Below are positions 55,069 to 64,000 of a stretch of 64,000 nt of DNA, in pieces. Below the pieces are notes generated by a model. It saw only the letters and a program-made list of their open reading frames with translations, was not told the origin of the DNA and did not search any database. A program made the position numbers and the translations under genes. The stretch lies in contig NZ_FOAR01000001.1 of NCBI RefSeq assembly GCF_900109755.1, forward strand, positions 1-64,000, in the 5' to 3' direction. Numbering within the stretch: position 1 is the first letter of the stretch; each line of letters begins with the position of its first letter. Source of the DNA: Pseudomonas agarici (GTDB lineage: Bacteria > Pseudomonadota > Gammaproteobacteria > Pseudomonadales > Pseudomonadaceae).

Positions 55069-56421
55069 TTACAGTCGACCCAGATCGTTGACCAGGGCAA
55101 GTAGCATCACCCCAACCACCAAACTGATGCCGATTTGTATCCCCCAACCCTGTACTCGCTCCGACAACGGGCGACCACGGGCCCACTCGATCAGATAAAA
55201 CAGCAAATGCCCCCCATCCAGTACCGGGATAGGCAACAAATTCAGAACGCCCAGGCTGATGCTCAAATAAGCCAGGAAATTCAGGAAATCAGCGACACCC
55301 GACTGGGCCGAAGCGCCCGCCACTTTAGCAATGGTTATCGGTCCACTCAAGTTTTTTACCGAGAGCTCGCCGAACAACATTTTCTTTAGCGAATCCAGGG
55401 TCAGAACGCTCATGTTCCAGGTACGCCTGGCCCCCTCGCCGATCGCCGCCAAAGGCCCGAAGCTGACCTCTCGGACCATCTCCGGCGGCCAATCCACGGC
55501 CTTGACGCCTGCCCCCAGGTAACCGCTGGCAGACTTACCCTCACCCCGGGAAGCCAAGGTCAGCGGGACATCGATTTGAGCACCATCGCGCTCCACATGC
55601 AGCACAATTTTGGTATCCGGCCGTACACGGACCCAATCCACCACTTGCTGCCAGTCATCGACGGCATCGCCATTCAACGACAGCAGGCGATCGCCGGTCT
55701 TCAGGCCAGCGGCCTGAGCCGGGCCTTTGGGGTCGAGTTCGGCTAACAATGGCGGTAGCGCCGGGCGCCACGGACGAATCCCCAAGGACTTGATCGGGTC
55801 GGGCTCGTCAGCGCCATGCAGCCAGTGGTCAAGGATCAGCTCACGGGGAGAGTCGCTGGTCGAACCCGGCTCACGCACCTGCAAGTGCAACGTGCCACTT
55901 TCTCCCAGCCGACGGACCAACTGCAGGTTGACGGCGGACCAACCGGTGGTCGGCTCGCCATCTATGGCGACAATTTCCTGACCGACGTTCAAACCCGCCT
56001 TGGCTGCGATACTGCCGCTCTCCACCCCGCCGATGATCGGACGTACCTGCTGGCTGCCGAGCATCGCCAGCACCCAAAAAAACACGATTGCCAACAGGAA
56101 GTTGGCGATTGGGCCGGCAGCGACAATAGCGATGCGCTGACGCACGGTCTTGCGATTGAAGGCCTGATCGAGCTCGCCCGGCGCAACCGCCGCTTCACGC
56201 TCGTCGAGCATCTTCACGTAGCCGCCGAGCGGAATCGCCGCCAACACGAACTCGGTGCCATGACGGTCATGCCAACGCAGCAGCGGCGTACCGAACCCCA
56301 CGGAAAAGCGCAACACCTTGACGCCGCAGCGGCGCGCCACCCAGAAGTGACCGAATTCATGAAAAGTAACCAGCACACCCAATGCCACCAGGGTGCCGAC
56401 AATCATATAGAGCGCGCTCAT
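55069..56421 (-). CDS. rseP: Site-2 intramembrane protease RseP
   Basis: 450 aa, also known as MucP in pseudomonads. Zinc motif VTFHEFGHFWVARR near residue 22 in the first membrane helix; two PDZ domains (VESGSIAAKAGLNVGQEIV; DPKGPAQAAGLKTGDRLLS); the C-terminal NLLPIPVLDGGHLL holds the third zinc ligand Asp. Cleaves the anti-sigma factor MucA/RseA in the envelope-stress response. Confidence 0.97.
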   Translation of the reverse strand: MSALYMIVGTLVALGVLVTFHEFGHFWVARRCGVKVLRFSVGFGTPLLRWHDRHGTEFVLAAIPLGGYVKMLDEREAAVAPGELDQAFNRKTVRQRIAIVAAGPIANFLLAIVFFWVLAMLGSQQVRPIIGGVESGSIAAKAGLNVGQEIVAIDGEPTTGWSAVNLQLVRRLGESGTLHLQVREPGSTSDSPRELILDHWLHGADEPDPIKSLGIRPWRPALPPLLAELDPKGPAQAAGLKTGDRLLSLNGDAVDDWQQVVDWVRVRPDTKIVLHVERDGAQIDVPLTLASRGEGKSASGYLGAGVKAVDWPPEMVREVSFGPLAAIGEGARRTWNMSVLTLDSLKKMLFGELSVKNLSGPITIAKVAGASAQSGVADFLNFLAYLSISLGVLNLLPIPVLDGGHLLFYLIEWARGRPLSERVQGWGIQIGISLVVGVMLLALVNDLGRL

Positions 56422-56475
56422 CTACTTTCTCCGCAATCCTATCAAGTGTCGCATCGCGCTTACGCTACACCGGGC

Positions 56476-57666
56476 TCAACGCCCGTTGCGACTCAGCCAC
56501 TGTTCGGTCAATGCCCGTGCCTTGGCATCTGCTGCGAATACCGCGCCGAGTTCATCGACCGCAACAACAGGTTCCAGATTCAACACTGCCTCGATGATAC
56601 TCGCGATCTCGGGATAACGGATGCGCCGTTCGAGAAACGCGGCTACGGCCACCTCATTGGCCGCATTGAGCATCGCCGGTGCGCTGCCGCCGGCTTCGGC
56701 GGCGGCCCGCGCCAGGCGCAAACAAGGGAAACGCTGCTCATCCGGCGCCTGGAAGTCCAGCCGTGCCACAGAAAACAAATCCAATGGAGCGACACCGGAA
56801 TCGATGCGCTCCGGCCACGCCAGCGCATTGGCAATCGGCGTGCGCATGTCCGGATTGCCCAATTGGGCGAGCACCGAGCCATCGACATAATCGACCAGCG
56901 AATGGATCACGCTCTGCGGGTGAATCACCACCTCGACCTGGCTCGGCAGAGCATCGAACAGCCAGCAGGCCTCGATCAACTCCAACCCCTTATTCATCAT
57001 GCTCGCGGAGTCGACGGAAATCTTGCGCCCCATTGACCAGTTGGGGTGCGCACAGGCCTGATCAGGTGTCACATGCTCCAGCTCGGTTAACGGCGTTTGC
57101 CGGAATGGGCCACCGGAGGCGGTCAGCAGAATGCGTCGCACTCCCACTGCCCCCAGTCCACGGGCGAAATCGCCTGGCAGGCATTGGAAAATCGCATTGT
57201 GCTCACTGTCGATTGGCAGCAGCACCGAACCGCTCTTGCGCACTGCCTGCATGAACAGGGCGCCGGTCATCACCAACGCCTCCTTGTTGGCCAACAAGAT
57301 TTTCTTGCCGGCCTCAACCGCCGCCAGGGTAGGACGCAAGCCTGCCGCACCTACGATCGCCGCCATCACGGTGTCGACTTCGGGGTCAGACGAAATCTGG
57401 CACAACGCCTCTTCGCCTACCACTACCTCGGTAGACAGGCCAGCGGTGCGCAAATCCTCCTGCAGACGACGAGCATCGGCTCGCTCAGGCACCACTGCAA
57501 AACGCGGCCTGTGACGCACGCACAAGGCGAACAGCTCAGCCAAGCGGCTGAAGCCGCTCAAGGCAAACACTTGATAACGCTCGGGGTGCCGAGCAATGAC
57601 ATCAAGGGTGCTCATGCCGATGGAACCGGTAGCGCCCAATACCGTGATCTGTTGTGGGCGGCTCAC
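56476..57666 (-). CDS. dxr: 1-deoxy-D-xylulose 5-phosphate reductoisomerase
   Basis: 396 aa, second MEP-pathway enzyme. NADPH motif [20 protein letters not shown] at the N-terminus; metal and substrate site [16 protein letters not shown] and [14 protein letters not shown]. The GTG start at 57666 forms a GTGA overlap with the cdsA stop and gives the conserved start [11 protein letters not shown]; longer frames lie inside cdsA. Confidence 0.97.
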   Translation of the reverse strand: MSRPQQITVLGATGSIGMSTLDVIARHPERYQVFALSGFSRLAELFALCVRHRPRFAVVPERADARRLQEDLRTAGLSTEVVVGEEALCQISSDPEVDTVMAAIVGAAGLRPTLAAVEAGKKILLANKEALVMTGALFMQAVRKSGSVLLPIDSEHNAIFQCLPGDFARGLGAVGVRRILLTASGGPFRQTPLTELEHVTPDQACAHPNWSMGRKISVDSASMMNKGLELIEACWLFDALPSQVEVVIHPQSVIHSLVDYVDGSVLAQLGNPDMRTPIANALAWPERIDSGVAPLDLFSVARLDFQAPDEQRFPCLRLARAAAEAGGSAPAMLNAANEVAVAAFLERRIRYPEIASIIEAVLNLEPVVAVDELGAVFAADAKARALTEQWLSRNGR

Positions 57667-58475
57667 GATGCGGCGATCCACAGCAACACCGCGAACATCG
57701 GGATCGCCGCGGTCAAGCTGTCGATACGGTCGAGCACGCCACCATGACCGGGCAACAGGTTACTGCTGTCCTTGATCCCGGACTGACGCTTGAACATGCT
57801 TTCGGTCAAGTCGCCGACGACCGAAATGAACACGATGACCGCCGCACCCAACAGGCTCGCCAGGATCTGGCCAAAGCCCCAGCCGTACACCAGGCCAACC
57901 ACTGCCGTAATCACCAGACTCAACAGCAGGCCGCCATAGACACCCTCCCAGCTCTTACCCGGACTGACCGCCGGCGCCAGCTTGCGTTTGCCAAAGGCCC
58001 TCCCGGAAAAATAGGCGCCGATATCGGCACCCCAGACCAGGATCATCACCGCCATGATCAACAGGTTGCCGTGGCCGGAAGCATGCTGCTTGATTTCGAT
58101 CAGCCCCTGCCAGGCCGGCAACAGGATCAGGAAACCGATCACCAGCTTGCTCGCCGTGCTCGACCAGTGCGCACTGGACTGCGGATAGGTCAGCACCAGG
58201 TAGACCGCCAACCCCCACCACAACACCGACGCTCCCAGCACCCAGGGTGCCAGGTTCGGCAGCACGTACATGAAAAACAGCAAAACCGCGACCGACGCCG
58301 CATACGCCACACGCGCCGGCTGCCCCTCAAAGCCTGCCAGGCGGGCCCACTCCCAGGCACCAAGAGTGATGACTACGCCGATAAACAGCGCAAACCAGAA
58401 CCCTGAGAGCAGAAAAAAACCGCACAAGGCAATGGGTAGAAGGATCAGTGCCGTGACGATGCGTTGCTTGAGCAT
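57663..58475 (-). CDS. cdsA: Phosphatidate cytidylyltransferase
   Basis: 270 aa polytopic membrane enzyme making CDP-diacylglycerol. The CDS signature is [36 protein letters not shown] in outline, with the two Asp of the active site; [19 protein letters not shown] precedes it. About seven to eight membrane helices. Its start abuts the uppS stop by overlap. Confidence 0.97.
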   Translation of the reverse strand: MLKQRIVTALILLPIALCGFFLLSGFWFALFIGVVITLGAWEWARLAGFEGQPARVAYAASVAVLLFFMYVLPNLAPWVLGASVLWWGLAVYLVLTYPQSSAHWSSTASKLVIGFLILLPAWQGLIEIKQHASGHGNLLIMAVMILVWGADIGAYFSGRAFGKRKLAPAVSPGKSWEGVYGGLLLSLVITAVVGLVYGWGFGQILASLLGAAVIVFISVVGDLTESMFKRQSGIKDSSNLLPGHGGVLDRIDSLTAAIPMFAVLLWIAAS

Positions 58476-59230
58476 TAAACTCGGGCCCCCGCTTCGACCT
58501 GCTCGCTCGTTTTACCGAAGCGACGCTGGCGGGAAGCAAAATCAGCCAGCGCGTTGCGCATGGCATCGTGTTTGAAGTCCGGCCAGAACAGGTCGGAGAA
58601 ATACAGCTCGGCATACGCCAACTGCCACAACAAAAAGTTACTGATGCGATGTTCGCCACCGGTACGAATGCACAAGTCCGGCAGCGGCTGATCGCCAGTT
58701 GCCAGACAGGTCTGCAGCAACTGCGGGGTGATGTCGTCCGGACGCAGATGCCCGGCCTGCACTTCGCAAGCCAGACGTTGCGCCGCTTGGGCGATATCCC
58801 ACTGTCCACCGTAGTTGGCGGCGATTTGCAGAATGAAACGATTGTTGCCCGCCGTCACGGCTTCCGCCTCGCGCATCGCTGCCTGGAGTTCAGGATGGAA
58901 TCGCGAGCGATCACCAATGATCCGCAAGCTGATGTTGTTATCGTTGAGGCGCTTGGCCTCGCGCCGCAACGCCTTGAAAAACAGATCCATCAAGGCGCTG
59001 ACCTCGTCAGCGGGGCGCTGCCAGTTCTCACTGGAGAAGGCGAACAAGGTCAATACCTCGACCTTGGCCTCGGCACACACCTCGATCACCGCCCGCACTG
59101 CATCGACACCGGCCTTATGGCCGGCGACACTGGGCAAGAAACGCTTCTTCGCCCAGCGATTATTACCATCCATGATGATCGCGACGTGGCGCGGTACCGA
59201 GGACAGCCCTGCCTGCTTGGTCTTTTCCAT
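58475..59230 (-). CDS. uppS: Undecaprenyl diphosphate synthase (di-trans,poly-cis)
   Basis: 251 aa. Elongates farnesyl diphosphate to the C55 carrier lipid of cell-wall synthesis. HVAIIMDGNNRWAKKR contains the catalytic Asp; the C-terminal DLCIRTGGEHRISNFLLWQ and ELYFSDLFWPDF are family signatures. Overlaps cdsA by one base. Confidence 0.97.
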   Translation of the reverse strand: MEKTKQAGLSSVPRHVAIIMDGNNRWAKKRFLPSVAGHKAGVDAVRAVIEVCAEAKVEVLTLFAFSSENWQRPADEVSALMDLFFKALRREAKRLNDNNISLRIIGDRSRFHPELQAAMREAEAVTAGNNRFILQIAANYGGQWDIAQAAQRLACEVQAGHLRPDDITPQLLQTCLATGDQPLPDLCIRTGGEHRISNFLLWQLAYAELYFSDLFWPDFKHDAMRNALADFASRQRRFGKTSEQVEAGARV

Positions 59231-59246
59231 GAAAACGTCCTGACCC

Positions 59247-59804
59247 TTATACAGCCATCAGGTCCGCTTCTTTTTGCTTCACGGCCACTTCGATTTTAGC
59301 CACGAAGCTGTCAGTCAGCTTCTGGATCTCGTCGGCAGCACGACGTTCTTCGTCTTCGCTGATTTCCTTTTCCTTGACCAGGTCCTTCAGGTCGCCCAGC
59401 ACGTCACGGCGAATGTTGCGCACCGCAACTCGGGCGTTTTCTGCCTCTTCGCGGGCCTGCTTGGTGAAACCACGACGGGTTTCTTCGGTCAGGGCCGGCA
59501 TGGAAATCAGCAGCAGCTCGCCCAGGTTGGTCGGGTTCAGGTTCAAGCCGGCGCTACCGATGGCCTTGTCCACCGCGCCGAGCATGTTGCGCTCGAATGC
59601 CACCACCTGCAGGGTCCGTGCATCCTTGACGGTGATGTTAGCCACCTGTTTGATCGGGGTATCGGCGCCATAGTAAGGCACCATCACGCCTTCCAGAATG
59701 CTCGGGTGAGCCTGTCCGGTACGGATGCGACCGAAGTTGTGAGCCAGGGACTCCAGGGATTTCTGCATGCGCTCTTGAGCGTCTTTCTTGAGTTCGTTGA
59801 TCAT
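59247..59804 (-). CDS. frr: Ribosome recycling factor
   Basis: 185 aa. Splits post-termination ribosomes with EF-G. Family segments [19 protein letters not shown] and [16 protein letters not shown] are present. The ATG overlaps the pyrH stop by 4 bp. Full length. Confidence 0.98.
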   Translation of the reverse strand: MINELKKDAQERMQKSLESLAHNFGRIRTGQAHPSILEGVMVPYYGADTPIKQVANITVKDARTLQVVAFERNMLGAVDKAIGSAGLNLNPTNLGELLLISMPALTEETRRGFTKQAREEAENARVAVRNIRRDVLGDLKDLVKEKEISEDEERRAADEIQKLTDSFVAKIEVAVKQKEADLMAV

Positions 59805-60544
59805 TGTTGGCCTTCCTCGATCAGGGTTCCTTCAGCGCCGCCATGCACGATGTTCAGCAGGGCGCCGGGCTTGTTCATGTTAAATACACGTAGCGGCATT
59901 TTGTGATCACGGCACAGGCAGATAGCGGTGAGGTCCATGACACCGAGCTTGCGATCCAGTACTTCATCGTAGGTCAGATGATCGAACTTCTCGGCATGCG
60001 GATCCTTGAACGGATCGGCGGTGTAGACACCATCGACCTTGGTCGCCTTGAGCACCACGTCGGCATCGATTTCGATTGCGCGCAGGCAAGCGGCCGAATC
60101 CGTGGTAAAGAACGGATTGCCGGTACCCGCTGCGAAAATCACCACTTCCTTGGAATTGAGGTGACGCATTGCCTTGCGACGATCGTAATGATCGGTCACG
60201 CCGACCATGGAAATGGCCGACATCACGATGGCAGAGATATTCGCACGTTCCAGCGCGTCGCGCATCGCTAACGCGTTCATCACGGTAGCCAGCATACCCA
60301 TATGGTCGCCGGTGACACGATCCATCCCCGCAGCGCTCAGGGCGGCGCCACGGAACAGGTTACCCCCTCCGATCACCAGGCCGACCTGCACACCGATACC
60401 GACCAACTGACCCACTTCCAGCGCCATGCGATCCAGGACTTTCGGATCGATCCCGAACTCTTCCGAGCCCATCAGGGCCTCGCCACTCAGCTTGAGTAGA
60501 ATGCGTTTATAGCGAGCTTGATAACCACTGCCCTGCTGAGCCAT
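59801..60544 (-). CDS. pyrH: UMP kinase
   Basis: 247 aa, amino-acid-kinase fold. Phosphorylates UMP to [16 protein letters not shown] at the N-terminus, IGGGNLFRG and [20 protein letters not shown] are signatures. It heads a pyrH-frr-uppS-cdsA-dxr set with overlapping ends, separate from rpsB-tsf, which end at a terminator. Confidence 0.98.
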   Translation of the reverse strand: MAQQGSGYQARYKRILLKLSGEALMGSEEFGIDPKVLDRMALEVGQLVGIGVQVGLVIGGGNLFRGAALSAAGMDRVTGDHMGMLATVMNALAMRDALERANISAIVMSAISMVGVTDHYDRRKAMRHLNSKEVVIFAAGTGNPFFTTDSAACLRAIEIDADVVLKATKVDGVYTADPFKDPHAEKFDHLTYDEVLDRKLGVMDLTAICLCRDHKMPLRVFNMNKPGALLNIVHGGAEGTLIEEGQQ

Positions 60545-60686
60545 TGCGAATCTCTCCTGCGGCGTTTAAAAAACTTGCGAGCTGTTTGCAACTCGCGCTA
60601 ACACTAGCTGGGCGCTGCTACAGCGCCATCGGAACACAGCCTTGTAAGCCGGTTCCGAAAGGAAAAAGAGAAACCCTCTTCCCATT

Positions 60687-60722
60687 TGAAAAGAGGCTGC
60701 GCGCGTAAGCGGGCAGCCTCTT
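60687..60722 (-). terminator. Intrinsic terminator of tsf
   Basis: A perfect 10-bp stem AAGAGGCTGC/GCAGCCTCTT with a 12-nt loop; on the minus strand it runs into TTTTC. It lies 22 bp past the tsf stop. The 200 bp between tsf and pyrH hold only this and presumably the pyrH promoter. Confidence 0.85.
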
Positions 60723-60744
60723 GGGTCGACAGTCGAAAACCGTC

Positions 60745-61608
60745 TTATTGCTTGGCGGCAGCCAGCTGTGCAGCCACTTCTTCAGCGAAGTTGTCGACTG
60801 GCTTCTCGATACCTTCGCCTACTTTGAAGTAGGTGAAGGAAACGATTTCAGCGCCACCTTTCTTGGCCAGCTCGCCGACCTTGATTTCAGGGTTCTTGAC
60901 GAACGCCTGCTCAACCAGGCTGGCTTCGGCCAGGAACTTGTTGATACGGCCCTTGACCATGTTCTCAACGATGTTTTCCGGCTTGCCTTTGATCTTCTCT
61001 TCGTTCAACTGCAGAAACACGGCTTTTTCGCGTTCGATAGCTTCAGCGGAGACTTGCGAAGGCAGCAGGAACTCAGGGTTGCTGGCCGCTACGTGCATCG
61101 CAATGTCCTTGGCCAGGTCGACGTTACCGCCGTTCAGAGCCACGACCACGCCAATCTTGTTGCCGTGCAGGTAGGAACCGATCACGTCACCCTCGATACG
61201 GGCCAGGCGACGGATATTGACGTTCTCGCCCACTTTGGCAACCAGGGCTTCGCGAGCGACTTCTTGAGCGGCGATCAGCGGAGCGGCATCGGTCAGTTTG
61301 TCAGCGAAAGCTTTTTCAATGCTGGCAGCAACGAAGTTCTTGAAGTCGTCTTGCAGAGCCAGGAAGTCGGTCTGCGAATTCACTTCCAGGATAACGGCAG
61401 ACTTACCGTCGTCCTTGATCGCGATAGCGCCCTCGGCAGCAACGTTGCCTGCTTTCTTCGCGGCTTTGATGGCGCCCGATGCGCGCATGTCATCGATGGC
61501 TTTTTCGATGTCGCCGCCGGCCTTGGTCAAGGCCTTCTTGCAGTCCATCATGCCTTCGCCGGTACGCTCGCGCAGTTCTTTGACCAACGCTGCAGTAATC
61601 TCTGCCAT
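60745..61608 (-). CDS. tsf: Elongation factor Ts
   Basis: 287 aa. Nucleotide-exchange factor for EF-Tu. KELRERTGEGMMDCKKAL at the N-terminus and EVNSQTDFLALQDDFKNF (the TDF motif contacting EF-Tu) are diagnostic. Start MAEITAALVKEL. Second gene of rpsB-tsf. Confidence 0.98.
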   Translation of the reverse strand: MAEITAALVKELRERTGEGMMDCKKALTKAGGDIEKAIDDMRASGAIKAAKKAGNVAAEGAIAIKDDGKSAVILEVNSQTDFLALQDDFKNFVAASIEKAFADKLTDAAPLIAAQEVAREALVAKVGENVNIRRLARIEGDVIGSYLHGNKIGVVVALNGGNVDLAKDIAMHVAASNPEFLLPSQVSAEAIEREKAVFLQLNEEKIKGKPENIVENMVKGRINKFLAEASLVEQAFVKNPEIKVGELAKKGGAEIVSFTYFKVGEGIEKPVDNFAEEVAAQLAAAKQ

Positions 61609-61748
61609 TTCAAAATTCCTCTTGGATAGGTTATCAACCATTCCACCCGATCGAACGGGCGTTCAATTCTTCTCGAACCACCCTTCGTTAGCAGCTACAC
61701 GTTACAGACATTGCAACGGCGCGCCAGACAAATGGTTTTCAAGGGGGC

Positions 61749-61773
61749 AAAAAGGGGGCCAGGCCCCCTTTTT
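61749..61773 (-). terminator. Terminator/attenuator between rpsB and tsf
   Basis: A perfect 12-bp inverted repeat AAAAAGGGGGCC/GGCCCCCTTTTT with a 1-nt centre and T-rich 3' arm, 29 bp past the rpsB stop. It is expected to lower tsf expression relative to rpsB; readthrough must occur unless tsf has its own promoter. Confidence 0.8.
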
Positions 61774-61801
61774 GCTTACTGAGCCAACGCCAGGGCGTCG
61801 A

Positions 61802-62539
61802 TTACTCAGCGGCGGCAACCGGTGCTTCTTCGGTGAACTCAACGGTACCGCCAGGAACGTTGGTGCGACCGCGGATCACCGCGTCAGCCATCGAACCCAT
61901 GTACAGCTGGATGGCGCGAATGGCGTCATCGTTGCCTGGGATGATGTAGTCAACACCTTCCGGGCTGCTGTTGGTATCGACAACGCCGATGACCGGGATA
62001 CCCAGCTTGTTGGCTTCGGTGATCGCGATGCGCTCATGGTCAACGTCGATCACGAACAGTGCGTCTGGCAGACCGCCCATGTCCTTGATACCACCCAGGC
62101 TACGATCCAGCTTTTCCAGATCGCGAGTGCGCATCAGCGCCTCTTTCTTGGTCAGCTTGGCGAACGTGCCATCTTCGGCTTGCACTTCAAGGTCACGCAG
62201 ACGCTTGATGGAAGCACGGATGGTTTTGAAGTTGGTCAGCATGCCGCCCAACCAACGGTGATCGACATACGGCGAACCGCAACGCGCGGCTTCTTCAGCG
62301 ACGATCTTGCCAGCGGAACGCTTGGTACCGACGAACAGAATCTTGTTTTTACCCTGGGCCAGACGCTCTACGAAAGTCAGCGCTTCGTTGAACATTGGCA
62401 GGGTTTTTTCGAGGTTGATGATGTGGATCTTGTTACGCGCGCCGAAAATGTATTTGCCCATTTTCGGGTTCCAGTAACGGGTCTGGTGACCGAAGTGCAC
62501 ACCGGCCTTCAGCATATCGCGCATGTTGACTTGGGACAT
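61802..62539 (-). CDS. rpsB: 30S ribosomal protein S2
   Basis: 245 aa. Signature segments [22 protein letters not shown] and [26 protein letters not shown] (in part) identify S2, which binds the back of the 30S platform with S1. Preceded by a ~140-nt structured leader and divergent from map. Confidence 0.98.
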   Translation of the reverse strand: MSQVNMRDMLKAGVHFGHQTRYWNPKMGKYIFGARNKIHIINLEKTLPMFNEALTFVERLAQGKNKILFVGTKRSAGKIVAEEAARCGSPYVDHRWLGGMLTNFKTIRASIKRLRDLEVQAEDGTFAKLTKKEALMRTRDLEKLDRSLGGIKDMGGLPDALFVIDVDHERIAITEANKLGIPVIGVVDTNSSPEGVDYIIPGNDDAIRAIQLYMGSMADAVIRGRTNVPGGTVEFTEEAPVAAAE

Positions 62540-62677
62540 GATAGTTCCTTAATTAAGTCGGGTTTGGCCTCCACGCATCCCAATGACCAACCCGGCAGCA
62601 TCAAGCTGAAGGCACCCAGGTCATCGTGTCGACACGTGTGTGGATTTAAGCCTTTCGGGGCATCCCCGCAAAGCGGC
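62540..62677 (-). promoter_or_regulatory. rpsB 5' leader, probable S2 autoregulatory region
   Basis: A GC-rich transcribed leader follows the promoter. It contains the palindromes CGGGGATGCCCCG (62657-62669) and CGTGTCGACACG (62625-62636). In E. coli the rpsB leader (also called t44/tff) mediates repression by S2; position and size agree, but the structure was not modelled. Confidence 0.45.
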
Positions 62678-62681
62678 GCAT

Positions 62682-62710
62682 GTTATACCACAGGGAGGAC
62701 AAAAACGAAA
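62682..62710 (-). promoter_or_regulatory. Candidate rpsB promoter
   Basis: On the minus strand TTTCGT (-35) and TATAAC (-10) with a 17-bp spacer, placing the start near 62675. The remaining ~230 bp up to map hold no gene and no other feature I can name; the divergent map promoter should lie there. Confidence 0.45.
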
Positions 62711-62938
62711 CCTGGATTCGTATTTCCTATCAAGGACTTTGGTGCGCCCCTTGGTTTTGCACCTGAAGCCCCCATTCTTTATGGAGACAAGCGATATCCG
62801 GACCTCATGATTTGCCTCCTCAGTCTGTTAGAATCGCATTTTTCAGGGTTTTGAGAACGCAACACTCCATGACCGGATGTTGCCCTGCTCGACCTTTTCC
62901 CGTGTTTATCAGCGCCGACGAGCGCATAGAGAGCCTGT

Positions 62939-63721
62939 ATGACCGTCACCCTCAAAACTCCCGAGGACATCGCAAAAATGCGCGTCGCCGGCAAGCTGGC
63001 CGCCGATGTACTGGAAATGATCGGTGAATACGTCAAGCCTGGCGTCACCACCGAGGAACTGGACCGCCTTTGCCACGACTATATCGTCAACGTACAACAG
63101 GCCATTCCCGCGCCCCTCAATTACAAGGGTTTCCCTAAGTCGATCTGCACCTCGGTCAACCACGTGGTCTGTCATGGCATCCCCGGCGACAAGCCGCTCA
63201 AGGATGGTGACACCGTGAACATCGACGTGACCGTGATCAAGGACGGCTACCACGGCGATACCAGCAAGATGTTCCATGTCGGCAACGTGCCGGTCTGGGC
63301 CGAGCGCCTGTCCCAAGTGACCCAGGAATGCATGTACAAAGCGATCGAGATCGTCAAGCCTGGCTGCCGCCTGGGCGATATCGGCGAAATCATCCAGAAA
63401 CACGCTGAAAAGAATGGCTTCTCGGTGGTTCGCGAATTCTGTGGCCACGGCATCGGCAAAGTCTTCCACGAAGAGCCACAGATTCTGCACTATGGCCGCG
63501 CCGGTACCGGCATGGAACTGAAAGCCGGCATGACCTTCACCATCGAGCCGATGATCAACCAGGGCAAGGCCGACACCAAGGTGCTGGGCGACGGCTGGAC
63601 CGCTATCACCAAGGACCGCAAGCTCTCGGCCCAGTGGGAGCACACCTTGCTGGTCACCGAAACCGGCTACGAGATCTTCACCCTGCGCCGCGATGACACT
63701 ATCCCCCGCGTCTCAGCCTGA
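62939..63721 (+). CDS. map: Methionine aminopeptidase type I
   Basis: 260 aa. Removes the initiator Met from nascent proteins. Metal ligands: two Asp in VNIDVTVIKDGYHGDTSKMF, His in EFCGHGIGKVFHEEP, and two Glu in FTIEPMIN and the C-terminal QWEHTLLVTE. Substrate-binding His is in VCHGIPG. Divergent from rpsB and followed after 21 bp by glnD, the common gene order. Confidence 0.98.
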   Translation: MTVTLKTPEDIAKMRVAGKLAADVLEMIGEYVKPGVTTEELDRLCHDYIVNVQQAIPAPLNYKGFPKSICTSVNHVVCHGIPGDKPLKDGDTVNIDVTVIKDGYHGDTSKMFHVGNVPVWAERLSQVTQECMYKAIEIVKPGCRLGDIGEIIQKHAEKNGFSVVREFCGHGIGKVFHEEPQILHYGRAGTGMELKAGMTFTIEPMINQGKADTKVLGDGWTAITKDRKLSAQWEHTLLVTETGYEIFTLRRDDTIPRVSA

Positions 63722-63742
63722 TCCACAAAGGTAAACCAATCG

Positions 63743-64000
63743 ATGCCGCAGGTGGACCCCGAACTCTTCGACCGCGGTCAGTTCCAGGCGGAGCTGGCCT
63801 TGAAGGCCAGCCCGATAGCGGCATTCAAGAAAGCCATCCGCCAGGCTCGTGAGGTCCTCGACGCACGCTTTCGCAGCGGACGCGATATCCGTCGGCTGAT
63901 CGAGGATCGCGCCTGGTTCGTCGATAACATCCTGCAAAAAGCCTGGGAGCAATTCGACTGGAACGAAGATGCCGATATCGCCCTGGTGGCAGTCGGCGGC
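63743..64000 (+). CDS. glnD: [Protein-PII] uridylyltransferase GlnD, N-terminal part, cut by window edge
   Basis: 86 codons are visible from ATG with AAAGG upstream ([20 protein letters not shown]). The sequence ALVAVGGYGRGEL expected for the nucleotidyltransferase motif begins at the very edge ([10 protein letters not shown]). Bifunctional nitrogen sensor that uridylylates PII. The 21-bp spacing suggests co-transcription with map. Confidence 0.9.
   Translation, partial: MPQVDPELFDRGQFQAELALKASPIAAFKKAIRQAREVLDARFRSGRDIRRLIEDRAWFVDNILQKAWEQFDWNEDADIALVAVGG

Overview
This window is chromosomal DNA from a fluorescent pseudomonad, most likely of the Pseudomonas fluorescens group. Three things point there: high-GC coding sequence, pseudomonad gene orders (argP/ACT/argO-sodB-bifA-icmP; surE-pcm-nlpD-rpoS; the long dnaE-lpx-bamA-rpsB block), and REP-type hairpins between genes. 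The assignment rests on recognised protein sequence and gene order, not on a database search. No tRNA, rRNA, CRISPR array or intact transposase gene was seen.

Region 1 (1-11.0 kb) is accessory. It holds three large proteins built from Ig-like modules (one cut by the left edge), a pertactin-type autotransporter, and about 700 bp of decayed DNA. The two complete Ig-like genes each have a CTGTCA-N4-TGACAG palindrome upstream. A third palindrome, a 97/94-bp direct repeat and a remnant of a VapC toxin gene lie in the decayed stretch. Region 2 (11.0-26.2 kb) is mostly housekeeping: ung, an ECH/HIBCH-type gene, a Tyr-rich lipoprotein, a coiled-coil membrane protein, an SDR, the argP/argO pair, sodB, the c-di-GMP protein bifA, and a four-gene imelysin/di-haem/DUF1513 cluster behind a good Fur-box candidate.

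Region 3 (26.3-34.7 kb) is the rpoS-nlpD-pcm-surE-truD-ispF cluster on the minus strand, then fghA-adhC with a divergent LysR gene. A 160-bp MITE-like palindrome flanked by TA abuts fghA and carries most of its stop codon. Region 4 (34.7-36.3 kb) is a small AT-rich island. It has two tandem paralogous small membrane proteins, an unrecognised 168-aa protein, and two copies of a 60-bp repeat.

Region 5 (36.3-64 kb) is a conserved minus-strand core run: ispD-ftsB, eno, kdsA-pyrG, tilS, accA, dnaE, rnhB-lpxB-lpxA-fabZ-lpxD-skp-bamA-rseP-dxr-cdsA-uppS-frr-pyrH-tsf-rpsB. It couples isoprenoid, lipid A, fatty-acid and envelope-assembly genes to translation genes through many ATGA-type overlaps. Divergent map and the start of glnD close the window.

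The most novel material is the Ig-like paralogue family with its shared palindrome, and the AT-rich island, which resembles a toxin/immunity-style cassette. Both functional readings are inference.
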